64,000 nucleotides of DNA, taken from NCBI GenBank assembly GCA_004014935.1, contig CP025321.1, positions 2,480,001-2,544,000 of the forward strand, written 5' to 3'. The notes beneath the pieces are model-generated. The model ran no database searches, had not been told where the DNA came from, and was given only the letters and a program-made list of their open reading frames with translations. How positions within the stretch are numbered: the stretch's first letter is position 1; every line of letters begins with the position of its first letter. Source of the stretch: Saccharomycopsis malanga. Its lineage: Eukaryota > Ascomycota > Saccharomycetes > Ascoideales > Saccharomycopsidaceae. A program made the translations under genes and the position numbers. Shown in pieces: positions 30,001 through 38,832 of this stretch.

Positions 30001-30362
30001 CAAACGAATATGAGCTCTCGGTTATAGATAAAGCCAAAGGAATTGAAATAGGATCAGTGGACTCCTTCCAAGGTAAAGAAAAAGATTTCGTTATTTTCAG
30101 TACTGTGAAAAGTGAAAGAATTGACCCCTTGAATTTGGAGGAATTGAAAATTTTGGATGATTATCGCCGCTTAAACGTCGGAATAACTCGCAGTAAAATA
30201 GGACTCGTTGTGATTGGCCATTCTCAAATATTATCGGAAACTAGCAAATATTGGGGCAATTATCTCAGTTATCTTTACGAGGCAAACAGTGTGGTAGAAG
30301 GTGATGAGCCAAACCATTGGAAATGCAATTATTCTGAATATTTGACTTATTTGAGAGGGTGA
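27066..30362 (+). CDS. NAM7: Divergent Upf1/Nam7-type RNA helicase
   Basis: 1098 aa. The N-terminal Upf1-type CH domain shows CLYCQESDVDCLAKCASCG, VFCN, SHIYVHSKFSSH and, after an insert, ECAHCHNLNLYQLSF. The SF1 helicase core has Walker A GQVGTGKT (about residue 585), motif II VDDCST (about 737), motif III LIGDDKQLSP (about 762), EQYRMG, VDSFQGKEKD and NVGITRSK. Upf1 senses premature stops with Upf2/Upf3 in nonsense-mediated decay. Compared with the near-invariant GPPGTGKT, DE-type motif II and GDHQQLGP of Upf1 proteins, this copy is strongly diverged, with Asp replacing the catalytic Glu of motif II. It carries an acidic insert (near residue 320) and a 10-residue tandem duplication (EQAVDKMDGN type, 27378-27435). 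It is either a fast-evolving orthologue or a second Upf1-like gene. Confidence 0.75.
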   Translation: MDPSINFIPKLFSKRLSRHSHISPINDKSVEKKNTVEEKVQECDDLGGRIAERCLYCQESDVDCLAKCASCGNVFCNSGIKDSSHIYVHSKFSSHKSFKLLNYEQAVDKMDGNEQAVDKMDEEVENCQEQIANIKLKNPFNETPIECAHCHNLNLYQLSFILVNNLTKELVNLKSDYSQVDSLSNTDKKLVFFCTGRNIVGTGISASKSQLCFSELQNSLFGGLDVEDDFIKPLMNRYDVSNKFGFKKFFINRLVLKDHSDKNTMLLYNQLSLCHIYTIESSRLKALRKEKLKKNDIYNFIDENNEYQFFDSEEEAEEEEEAKEEEEKEEKRLEPLHKTFTSPLLQQENQLIQTKTTALKKITKTQLNKTSVYESFKEFAAHNLNLLYNEQYAMLSLSSTSQKLSNNMVFVPYKKMSFEDEFCATLRLNTNYSLPVLKVGQILGLKHCKSGQIAFGAITQVPTNSFNPELRIKMLKFESSLFVPGLDNTDNHTIAARSITDYREYNVLPFDLVLSRVIGVIYGILAQELKLEDFLMNIILGKHFENFEFSLSSFKSKNLYNPNFNLSQRRAIDNLDSNKVVMVKGQVGTGKTLVSSAIIRNLIQKDMKPVLVCSGANSTVDNLCERFYADHVARNVEEEDDILISRLITPLKENLYNINHKIGHLCFHNFILSNAPEELINLSIKNKTNPNSLSPKNLSRLDKFYRDFFQQQDVVFTTCYNANDPKLKDVKFKSIIVDDCSTTMNLLTLIPLSKNCEKLVLIGDDKQLSPYIHDSSQLGNPLKQSLFQRVLRNRLVTPIVLTEQYRMGHRLGEFPNHFFYNNQMINGIVNESRRSNRISRLEPKFPWPNPKLPIMFWDQRANPNYKENEIKYHKKISNIENFFINQKTFQNYTEGKKIIQIIKTLHFENHVSFKDIGIITPYVGQRVLLTQMINDEFANYQENKKTKRQSVHRRNASMGSNFQLLSNHSNDFLFENHDPNEYELSVIDKAKGIEIGSVDSFQGKEKDFVIFSTVKSERIDPLNLEELKILDDYRRLNVGITRSKIGLVVIGHSQILSETSKYWGNYLSYLYEANSVVEGDEPNHWKCNYSEYLTYLRG

Positions 30363-32327
30363 TCTGTTCTTGTACATGGGATGTCTGTCAATAGGATAAT
30401 TCTATTCATGGCCAGTGGTATGTCAACCAATGTGTCTGATGGCGGAGCTTACTTATAAATCATTGTGAATATAACATTTTATAATTTGATTTCTTGATCA
30501 ACAGTGGCTTTAAGTGATTACCGGCCTATTTAGTACCCACAATATTACATTTTTCTTCATAGTCTTCTTGTAGCACATTCACTAAGAAGTTAATCATGTT
30601 GAGATTAACAGAGGTAATATCTGAACCTGTTGGTACCATCCTTATATTTTAGATGAATCTAATGAATAAGTGCTTAAACCATAACTTACTGAGGATCTCA
30701 TTTCAAATTTGTTTTTGACATGAAATTACTCTGAATGCAATAATATGTAATTCAAAAATTTTGCAACTTTATATAATCTCTTTGAAATTTTAAAATTCAA
30801 CTTATAGTGATTAATATAAATAAAAGTATGTGTGCAATACAAATAAGAAAGATCCAATGACAAATTTACACTCTTTTGATAACAAATTCAAGAAGTTTGG
30901 GCAAAAAAGTACGGAATTCGACCGCCTACGCCACTTACAACTGGTACTGAATTAATATTATGCCTATACTTTCAAATGGCAATTTAGTAAAAGTATTGTA
31001 TACAGTTATTTTGCCATTAACTTAACCAATAAATTTACACTATAACCACAAACCAGTTATACCAGCGGCTATATAACCATTCAGGATACTATTATATACA
31101 ACTTGTATCCTTCCTTTTGGCTATATGTATAAATGACAAAGATGAACCGGTAATTCAACAAATATGTCTAACGCTGCCGTTTATCAAAGCATTTCTTTGC
31201 TATTGCTATTGTAGAATAAGTGCATATTTAGTAAAACTAACTAATTTTACTGACGAACAACTTTACAACATATGATGCCTTCAAACAGTTTAGTAAAATC
31301 TTTCCTTCAAGGAGTCTACTTACTACTCTTGTCACTGTCTTTACGGATTTACATCGTATTCTTCACCGAATTAATTACGCACCTTCCATATTAGGTCTGT
31401 TTGATTTTCAGTGTTCCTTTGTATTAAGATGTTGTGATTCTCCGAAAACGATTTTTCTGTAATGACACGCCTAACCATCCTCCAACGTTTGCCAATTCAA
31501 ACTATGTTGATTCCTTTGATTTTTATACTTTCCAGGAATTTTCTACAACTCCATAAGATTACGAAGAATAATTTTCCCGTTAAACTGTAACTCAATTTGT
31601 ATTTACCCAGTAAAACCATAACTCTACACCTACATTTGGCTGTTTTGTTTCAAGATTCAATAATTGGCACCCACCAACGAATATTTAACCCCTCTTTAAG
31701 CCCCACTGTCTTGACTTTAACAATAGTCTCGGCCCCTATAGATATACCAACCAACCAATCGGTTGAAACAACATCTCCGACGCCAGGAAATGTACACCGC
31801 TGCATCTATGGGACTACCGAATGCCGGGAACTGCATGACAATGCACATACATGCTGGCACATGCACCCAGTGCATACTCCGCAGGGGGTGCAAAACTGTT
31901 TATGACTATTTACCAACAAGGGCTTTTATATTGTTGTACAGTTGAATTCTAATTCACCGGTTAAGTATTGGTGGCAAGAAAGTTGCCAAAACGATTGGTG
32001 GTTTTGATGTCAACAAGCTGAAATTATCACAGTAAAAACTAGTAATTAACGCACATCATGCTATGGTTTGCGGTGGCCGCCATCACCTGAGTGAGCAACG
32101 GAACAACCCCGCTATTGTAACGTAACGGCTTAGTAATACACACAGCTAAACATCCACCAAGATTACGTAACAATGATTGCCGTAGTACGGAAATCGTATA
32201 TAGGAAAAAAAAAATGGCAAACTCATCGGTTGAATTTACACTGTTTATCGCCGTTCTAAGCTAACAAAGTTTTGAATACCGATTCGACTAATTATGGTTT
32301 TTAGTTAGTCACTCCTCGGCGTAAGAT
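30363..32327. other. Long intergenic region upstream of NDE1
   Basis: About 2 kb with no gene, tRNA, F1, F2 or clear spliced ORF on either strand. A GCATG/TGCATAC cluster lies at about 31840-31885. Short frames there (31597-31945) have no family resemblance. Confidence 0.5.
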
Positions 32328-32371
32328 TTTTTTTTTTTTTTATTTTTATTTTTTTTTATTTTTTTTTTTCA
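32328..32371 (+). promoter_or_regulatory. Poly(T) tract upstream of NDE1
   Basis: Nearly pure T run broken by single A residues, about 110-150 bp before the NDE1 ATG, followed by a TATATATAC at about 32400. Such tracts commonly keep yeast promoters free of nucleosomes (general knowledge). Confidence 0.5.
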
Positions 32372-32478
32372 ACTTTTGCTGCGCATCGGATATTTTCATA
32401 TATATACTGTTTTCCTCTCAAAACTGGCTGTATTTTGCCATTTACATAGTGTAAAGTTCTGTATAGCAATTTCACGAG

Positions 32479-34134
32479 ATGCTGTTCCGTCCGGTGCTCT
32501 CCAGAAGAGCTGTTTTGAGATCTACAGGGCTAGCCCAGTTTTCCACGACCAGCAGAGCTCTTTTTCCTAGTTCTGCTCCGTTGAGTAAGGCCAGTGCTGG
32601 TGGCTTCAAGACGTTTGCAAGAAATGCTTGGAAAGCGACTTGGATTTCTGCCTTGGTTGGTGTTGGTTATTTGAGTTACAGTATTTATGACGAGTCCCGT
32701 CCTAATCTCAACCAGGTTGCTCATTCTGAGTTCACAGCTTCTGGAAACAAGAAGAAGAACTTGGTTATTTTGGGCTCTGGCTGGGGATCCATTTCGTTCT
32801 TGAAAAACTTGGACACCACTTTGTATAATGTCACCATCATCTCTCCTAGAAACTACTTTTTGTTCACTCCTTTGTTGCCGTCTGTTCCTACGGGAACCGT
32901 TGATTTAAAGTCCATTGTAGAGCCTGTCAGAACCATCACCAGAAGATCTGACGGCGAGGTTATCTACATTGAGGCCGAGGCCAGTTCTATAGACCCAGAG
33001 ACCAAAACCGTGACCTATAGACATGTAAGAGACCACGAGGGCAATCCTATTGGCAACAAGATCCCAGAATCCAGCATCACCTATGATTACTTGGTCGTAG
33101 GCGTAGGCGCAAAGGTCGGCACCTTTGGAACCCCCGGTGTGGCTGAACATGCCTGTTTTTTGAAAGAAGGTTATGATTCCACCAAGATCAGAAGAAAGTT
33201 GTTGGACTGTATTGAACAGGCCAATCTATTGCCTAAGGACGATCCAGAAAGACAAAGATTGTTGACGACTGTTGTTGTTGGCGGAGGTCCTACTGGTGTT
33301 GAATTGGCTGGTGAAATCGAAGATTATGTTGAACAAGACTTGTCCAGATGGGTTCCTAACATTTCGCCTCAAATCAAGGTGACTTTGTTAGAAGCCTTGC
33401 CTAACATTTTGACCATGTTCGACAAAAACTTGATTGAATACGCCTCTCAGATCTTGTCCGACTCTAAGATCGATTTGCAAACCAATACCATGGTCAAAAA
33501 GGTTGACGAGACTAACGTTTATGCCAGTGTCAAGCAGCCTGATGGCTCTTCCAAGATGATCACCATTCCTTACGGTTTGTTGGTTTGGGCTACCGGTAAT
33601 GCAACCAGAGAAATCATCACTGACTTGTTCAAGAAAATCCCTGAACAGGCCACTGCTAGAAGGGGTTTATTGTTAGATGAATTTTTAAAGGTCAAAGGCA
33701 CCGACTCCATTTACGCCTTGGGCGATTGTACTTTCACCAAATACGCCCCAACTGCTCAGGTTGCTCATCAAGAAGGTGTCTATCTTGCTGAATTGTTCGA
33801 AAACTTGGCTAAAATTGACACCTTGAAATTCGAATTGTCCAAGGTTGATTTGAATTCAGACGAGTTGACCAGATTGAACAGAAAACTCACCAGAGCCTCT
33901 TCTTTTGAACCTTTCAAGTACATCCATTTGGGTGCCTTGGCCTACATTGGTTCTGAAAAAGCCATTGCTGATTTGAACTGGAGAGACTGGCAAACCTTCA
34001 AATCCGGAGGCTTGTTCACTTACATCTTTTGGAAAACCGCTTACGTTTCCATGTGTTTGAGTGTCAGAAACAAGGTTTTGGTCTGTTTGGACTGGACTAA
34101 GACTGCCATCTTTGGTAGAGACACTTCCAACTGA
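32479..34134 (+). CDS. NDE1: Alternative (external-type) mitochondrial NADH dehydrogenase
   Basis: 551 aa type II NADH:ubiquinone oxidoreductase. The N-terminus is an Arg/Ser-rich mitochondrial presequence (MLFRPVLSRRAVLRSTGLAQ), followed by a short hydrophobic segment (WISALVGVGYLSYSIY) typical of the external Nde enzymes. The first Rossmann motif is VILGSGWGSISFL (FAD, about residue 96); the second is VVVGGGPTGVELAGE (NADH, about 266). GDCTFTKYAPTAQVAHQEG and a C-terminal membrane-binding region follow. The family passes electrons from NADH to ubiquinone without pumping protons. Length and membrane anchor favour Nde1/Nde2 over internal Ndi1. Codon bias is strong (TTG, GTC, AAG), as expected of an abundant enzyme. 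Confidence 0.9.
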   Translation: MLFRPVLSRRAVLRSTGLAQFSTTSRALFPSSAPLSKASAGGFKTFARNAWKATWISALVGVGYLSYSIYDESRPNLNQVAHSEFTASGNKKKNLVILGSGWGSISFLKNLDTTLYNVTIISPRNYFLFTPLLPSVPTGTVDLKSIVEPVRTITRRSDGEVIYIEAEASSIDPETKTVTYRHVRDHEGNPIGNKIPESSITYDYLVVGVGAKVGTFGTPGVAEHACFLKEGYDSTKIRRKLLDCIEQANLLPKDDPERQRLLTTVVVGGGPTGVELAGEIEDYVEQDLSRWVPNISPQIKVTLLEALPNILTMFDKNLIEYASQILSDSKIDLQTNTMVKKVDETNVYASVKQPDGSSKMITIPYGLLVWATGNATREIITDLFKKIPEQATARRGLLLDEFLKVKGTDSIYALGDCTFTKYAPTAQVAHQEGVYLAELFENLAKIDTLKFELSKVDLNSDELTRLNRKLTRASSFEPFKYIHLGALAYIGSEKAIADLNWRDWQTFKSGGLFTYIFWKTAYVSMCLSVRNKVLVCLDWTKTAIFGRDTSN

Positions 34135-34435
34135 TGACTTATCCATTTATGTTATTGTTATTTTTCTAGCTTTTAAACCCGCCCCCTTTTTTTGTACTTT
34201 CATAGGCTCCCTGCTTTTTATTTTACAATCTTTTTATTCTTTTGTTTTGCTCGCTACAAAAGCCAGGATCTGGTTATGAAGTCTGACAATATTAACCGTC
34301 ATTGATATTATTGGTTTTACTATTTAATGCTCAATACCATATCACATTACAGTGTATTATATTATATGATTTCCTCATCTTGAAGGTCACACTATAGTAT
34401 TTTTATCATAATATTCAGAGCATTTTGTAGGACTT

Positions 34436-34503
34436 GGCCACTGGGCCGTATGGTCAGTGCTCTCGTAGAAGAAAAAAGACCTAACAGGAGCACGGGTGAG
34501 AAG
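34436..34503 (+). mobile_element. F1 head fragment
   Basis: GGCCACTGGGCCGTATGGTCAG, GTGCTCTCGTAGAAGAAAAA and GACCTAACAGGAGCACGGGT match the 5' head up to the B box; the body is lost. Confidence 0.6.
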
Positions 34504-34750
34504 ATTATGATCATCAAATCATAAAAATTACTTAACCAATGTTGCATTGCAGAAATTTCTCTATATGAAATGTCAGAGCTCATTGATAAATTATTATTCC
34601 GACCTTCCTCGATAATTCATTATCACTTGTAGACTATTCTTTTTATCAATTATTTTCATTTCATAATATTTTTATCAAAGTAGAGACACCTAATTACACA
34701 GTCCAACTACTAGCCCTATCATGCATTATTACCAAGTGCCTTTAAACAGC

Positions 34751-34796
34751 GTAGCATATATACGAAACTGATATGTACTGGGCTTGAAATATATGA

Positions 34797-34797
<1 letters not shown>
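34751..34797 (+). mobile_element. F1 3'-end fragment
   Basis: GCATATATACGAAACTGATATGTACTGGGCTTGAAATATATGAT is the F1 3' terminus in plus orientation, running straight into an ATT microsatellite. The repeat array is thus an expanded retroposon tail. Confidence 0.7.

Positions 34798-34877
<80 letters not shown>
34798..34877. repeat. (ATT)n microsatellite
   Basis: About 80 bp of uninterrupted ATT, roughly 26 units, directly at an F1 3' end. It is followed by a small piece of F1 head (GGCCCAGTGGCCCAGTGGTC) and five more TTA units. Confidence 0.95.
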
Positions 34878-34878
<1 letters not shown>

Positions 34879-35476
34879 CGGCCCAGTGGCCCAGTGGTCT
34901 TATTATTATTATTATTCCCCTTGAATTCTACTCTTATGACATATAGATCATATGTGTTGAATAGGTAATTCAAAGGATGTCTCAGAAAAGTCTCGTACTG
35001 ATTTAAATGATTAATCCGAGATGCTCATTTAAGTAATTAATTCCAGATATTAATTTAAGTAATTATTTCGAGCGATGACTAAGAAGGTGTTTTCTAAAAA
35101 GTTGAATATTTAAATACCGAGATTGTCTCCCTATCTGTGTTTATGTTATATATTTTAAATTATATATGAGACATATATATGGTGATATAGGAAATTAAAT
35201 AAAATGTCAAGTGAAAGAATTATGAAATTACAACAATATGGACATTGTCTGATGTTACTTTTCAACAGATAAAGTCTACAATTAACAACACTTTTTATCA
35301 TATCATATAATCAACAAGGGTATTTGTAAGACTTGCAAAAGAACAATTCCAATGCAAATTGGATAGAGAAGATAAAGAGTTGCAAAAACACTCAAAAGTG
35401 CATTTTGTAACCTAACGAAGAAGGAATAAGAAAACCGTAATCCATGAAAATCAAAACTTTTAAAACTTTGAAAAAC
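34878..35476. other. Intergenic, weak tandem repeats
   Basis: No gene seen. At about 35000-35070 an imperfect unit of about 27 bp (ATTTAAGTAATTAATTCC type) occurs three times. The remainder is AT-rich and probably the 3' region of the beta-glucosidase gene. Confidence 0.45.
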
Positions 35477-38113
35477 CTAAAGATTTACAGCCTGTGAAAG
35501 AACATAAGTGGAAGCATCTGTTCCAACCAAAAACTCGTAGCAGCCGTGTTCAACAACCCAGGATTGTTGGGTGGTGTCCCAGACGGCAATGTCTCTTAAC
35601 AAGACATCAAATGTGGCGGTTTCTTTACCTTGGCAAGGAACTTGTACCTTGTCAAAGCCGCTGAGTGCCACTGGGGTCTCAAACTTTCCGTTACTTGGGT
35701 GTTTGATGTACAATTGAGGGACAAACTTGTCGGTGGAAGAGCCCAAGTTTTTCACGTCAACAGTGACTTGGACCACCTTTTCCCACAAGGCGTCATTACC
35801 ACCCAAGCCTCCGCCAGCTCTGACAGGTGTGCTTCTCTGGGTGGTGGAATAGTTTTTAGGGAACGTGTAGTTGCCGTCGTAAATCGAAGTGTTAGCGTCC
35901 AAGTAAGGGTAAAGCAAGAATGGCACTCTTCTGTGGTCCTCTGGCCAGAGGGCGTCTTTAGGCGAGTTGACCGAAGACTCGTTGCCGTACGCAATTTCAG
36001 GAAGATACGCAGGAGGCTCTGGCAATTCAGAAGGAATGTTGCCTACCAAGTTGACCTGCAAATTGCAGTATTCAAACTTGTTGTAGGAAAGTCCGTAGCC
36101 CAATGGGTATCTGGCGGTGATGTTTTTAGAGTTGAAGTATCTATAGTCAAGCAACAAATCGGTTGTGGCGAACGCGTCATCTTGAGGCTCTCCGTTTGGT
36201 GGGTTGTCAAAGTCCACCAAGACGTAATCGTTGACGTTTTTAGCCACTGTGAAAGGCAAATGGCCAGATGGGTTTGTTTTGCCAAACAACACATTGGCAA
36301 TGGCAGTACCGGTGTTTTGGCCCAAAGGACCAGACCACAAGATTGCGGTGACGTTGTCATGGTCAGCAAACTTTTCAAAGTCCACAGGACCCGTGGAGGT
36401 CACGACCACAACGGTGTTGTTGTTGGTGGAGGCAGCGGTTTTGATCAACTCTTCACCATTATGCCATACCGTAAGGTTGTTTCTGTCGCCTTCGTTTCCG
36501 TCAACAATAATGTAACCTTCGCCAGAGTCAGAGGACACGACAACAATCACAATGTGGGCGTCAGCTGCAATTTTTTCCACTTGGGGCAACGACTCTCTGA
36601 TGTAATCAAACTGCATTCTGTTTTTTCTGGAATTGTAACTGATCTCTTCAAACGGTGTCACGTCGTATCTTGGAGTGACTGAGCCCGAGCCCCAGCCCTG
36701 GAACAAAGTCCCGTTTGCAGAGCCTTGGTCGGTGTATTCGAATCCAAGTGGATCTGGACCAGCAGCAACGCCCGCCAACAAGACCTTTTTGTACTTGTCC
36801 TTTGTGATGGGCAAGGCGTTTCTTTCATTCTTCAACAATACAATACCTTCCTCGGCACTCTGTAAGGCGATTTCCTCCGTAAAATCAGTGATTGGATCAA
36901 CATGGTAGTTGAGTTTGACAACAGGACTGTCTTTGTCCAAGAAAAACTCGTTGCCGTAGTCTTTCGTAGTCCAGGAGGAAAAGTTAGGAAGGTCGCCAGC
37001 TTGCGGTAAGAAATCAATGTAATAAAAAGCAGCCAACACTCTGGCAGCCATGTCGTCTAGTCTTTCAATAGGAACTGTATGGTTGTACACTGCTTTTGTC
37101 AAGTTTTGGCCCCAGAACGCCTCGCCAGTGTCCCAGCCAGTATTGGTCTCGCCAGGCATTGTGACATCTAAACCGCCCAACGCAGACTTGACTCCCGACA
37201 TCTGGGCCGCCCAGTCAGATACAATAAACCCAGGAAACCCAAGCTCTTCTTTGACCAAATAGTTCAAGAGGTACGAGTTTTCACACGAGTACGTATTGTT
37301 GACTCTCTGGTAGGAACACATGATGCTGCCAACCCCAGAGTGAATTGCGTCTGCAAAAGGCTTCAAATAGATCTCGTGCATTGCTCTGTCTGGGATGTTG
37401 GCACTCGTAGACTCCTTGTTTTTGGTTCCTGTTCTGGGATCAACGTCATCTGGCTTTCTGTATCTCTCTTGTTCATTGCCCACCAAATGCTTCACACACG
37501 CCAACACCTTCTGCGATTGTAAGCCCTCGACACTCTTGCCTACAGCCTGGCCGGCAAGATATGGGTCCGACGCAAACCCTTCAAAGTTTCTTCCGCCGTT
37601 GGCCTTCAACCCAGTAGGTCCAACAACCGGCCCAAGTGAGACATGGATGCCCTTCTGCTTGTTCTGATACCCAATTGCCTTGCCTCTGTCGTATATCAAG
37701 TCTCTGTTCCACGACGTGCCAGCTGCCAATCCAGAAGGAAAGTCGGTGATAAGATCAGCAAACCGGATTCCTAACGGTCCGTCTTGGTAGCAGATGTTTG
37801 GAATACCAAATCGAGGAACCGACCCAGAATTACCAACACAATTTCCATATTCCCAGCCAATACCAGTCGTCAAGTTGACCTTCTCAACGATCGTCATCTG
37901 AGAAACAAGCTGCTTTGCCTTCGCATAGGCATCTTGCCATACACCGGGGATCCGACCGCCCTGTGGAGTCGGAAAGTAATCCGGGGACGTCCAACCCCCG
38001 GTAAGCTCCCCGGTGTCATCCGGATCGTCCAATAACGTCCTGTTGTAACTGTCAACAGGAAAGGCATTCGCCATCCAACAGCATAGCATCAATAGTTGTA
38101 GAATATCTAACAT
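35477..38113 (-). CDS. Secreted GH3 beta-glucosidase
   Basis: 878 aa. The start MLDILQLLMLCCWMANAFPV is a signal peptide, and many N-glycosylation sites (for example NLT, NKT, NNT) follow. The GH3 N-terminal barrel shows FPSGLAAGTSWN, GRNFEGFASDP, KHLVGNEQE and the nucleophile region GFIVSDW (Asp about residue 299). The second alpha/beta-sandwich domain carries GIVLLKNERNALPI, and a fibronectin-III-like domain (QLYIKHPSNGKFETP, LSGFDKV) closes the protein. The whole length resembles, from memory, the cellobiose-cleaving beta-glucosidases of Saccharomycopsis fibuligera (BGL1/BGL2). It hydrolyses terminal beta-D-glucosyl residues of cello-oligosaccharides outside the cell. It is divergent from OGG1. 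Confidence 0.95.
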   Translation of the reverse strand: MLDILQLLMLCCWMANAFPVDSYNRTLLDDPDDTGELTGGWTSPDYFPTPQGGRIPGVWQDAYAKAKQLVSQMTIVEKVNLTTGIGWEYGNCVGNSGSVPRFGIPNICYQDGPLGIRFADLITDFPSGLAAGTSWNRDLIYDRGKAIGYQNKQKGIHVSLGPVVGPTGLKANGGRNFEGFASDPYLAGQAVGKSVEGLQSQKVLACVKHLVGNEQERYRKPDDVDPRTGTKNKESTSANIPDRAMHEIYLKPFADAIHSGVGSIMCSYQRVNNTYSCENSYLLNYLVKEELGFPGFIVSDWAAQMSGVKSALGGLDVTMPGETNTGWDTGEAFWGQNLTKAVYNHTVPIERLDDMAARVLAAFYYIDFLPQAGDLPNFSSWTTKDYGNEFFLDKDSPVVKLNYHVDPITDFTEEIALQSAEEGIVLLKNERNALPITKDKYKKVLLAGVAAGPDPLGFEYTDQGSANGTLFQGWGSGSVTPRYDVTPFEEISYNSRKNRMQFDYIRESLPQVEKIAADAHIVIVVVSSDSGEGYIIVDGNEGDRNNLTVWHNGEELIKTAASTNNNTVVVVTSTGPVDFEKFADHDNVTAILWSGPLGQNTGTAIANVLFGKTNPSGHLPFTVAKNVNDYVLVDFDNPPNGEPQDDAFATTDLLLDYRYFNSKNITARYPLGYGLSYNKFEYCNLQVNLVGNIPSELPEPPAYLPEIAYGNESSVNSPKDALWPEDHRRVPFLLYPYLDANTSIYDGNYTFPKNYSTTQRSTPVRAGGGLGGNDALWEKVVQVTVDVKNLGSSTDKFVPQLYIKHPSNGKFETPVALSGFDKVQVPCQGKETATFDVLLRDIAVWDTTQQSWVVEHGCYEFLVGTDASTYVLSQAVNL

Positions 38114-38832
38114 TGTTCTTTGTCGTTACACCCTTGTTAATTGTCTTATTATCTTTTGTACATGTGTGTCGCTTTATATCTTAAAATACAAATTTGTCAA
38201 CAAACATTCCCCTACCTGGGCTCTCAGGGATTATTTATATACACGAAATTGTTTTGTTCCAATGCTCATCCGGATTAGGTATGGCCGTGGAGCATTGTCA
38301 TGCTGTCCAACCGCGTTCGCCAAGTTGGGTGTCTGCATGTCAGACTATCATCAATATTGCGGAGAATTTCATGCACCCCAGATGTGCGCCTCCTGCATTG
38401 GGCGCAGCGCTGATATGCATGCCTGCATATTCGTGCAGGTCAAAATAGAAATAATGCAATATTTAGATCTACCCAGACGCATTGTGATGCAAACTTTGAG
38501 GCCCACCAATCGTGGTTTGCTATTATCTTTATTATTGATTATGTTAATCCTGGTCCTTTTCCTCATTGGTATATTCCCCCACAATATTCGGCTAAACTTC
38601 GTACCATTGATACAACGGCAACTCGGCCATTGGTAATCGATTGCTCAATCTTCACGCATGCCACATGCGTACTGCATACTACTATGCACTGCAAGATTCT
38701 CCGACCACGTTTCCGAGTCAAAACTTTATTCATTCACCTACGGATAAATCTTGTATAGCACGGAAAAACCGCATAATTATTCCGGAACCGGACCGGACCG
38801 GAACGGATGTTGACAGTACGGAAATAACGAAA
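38114..38832. other. Beta-glucosidase-OGG1 divergent region
   Basis: 720 bp without a credible gene. It contains GCATG-type words at 38336-38437 and again at 38654-38672, and repeated CGGACCGG units at 38782-38806. The open frames here have no family resemblance. Confidence 0.45.

Noticed and set aside
31597-31945. 102-codon frame upstream of NDE1
   Set aside because: Starts from a non-ATG codon, composition is random-like, and it overlaps a promoter-type GCATG cluster.
35630-36682. 350-codon plus-strand frame inside the beta-glucosidase gene
   Set aside because: Antisense shadow of a well-supported GH3 enzyme, produced by its biased codons; no independent features.
38166-38636. 156-codon frame upstream of the beta-glucosidase
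   Set aside because: It lies in a divergent promoter region, overlaps GCATG clusters, and shows no domain or codon bias.
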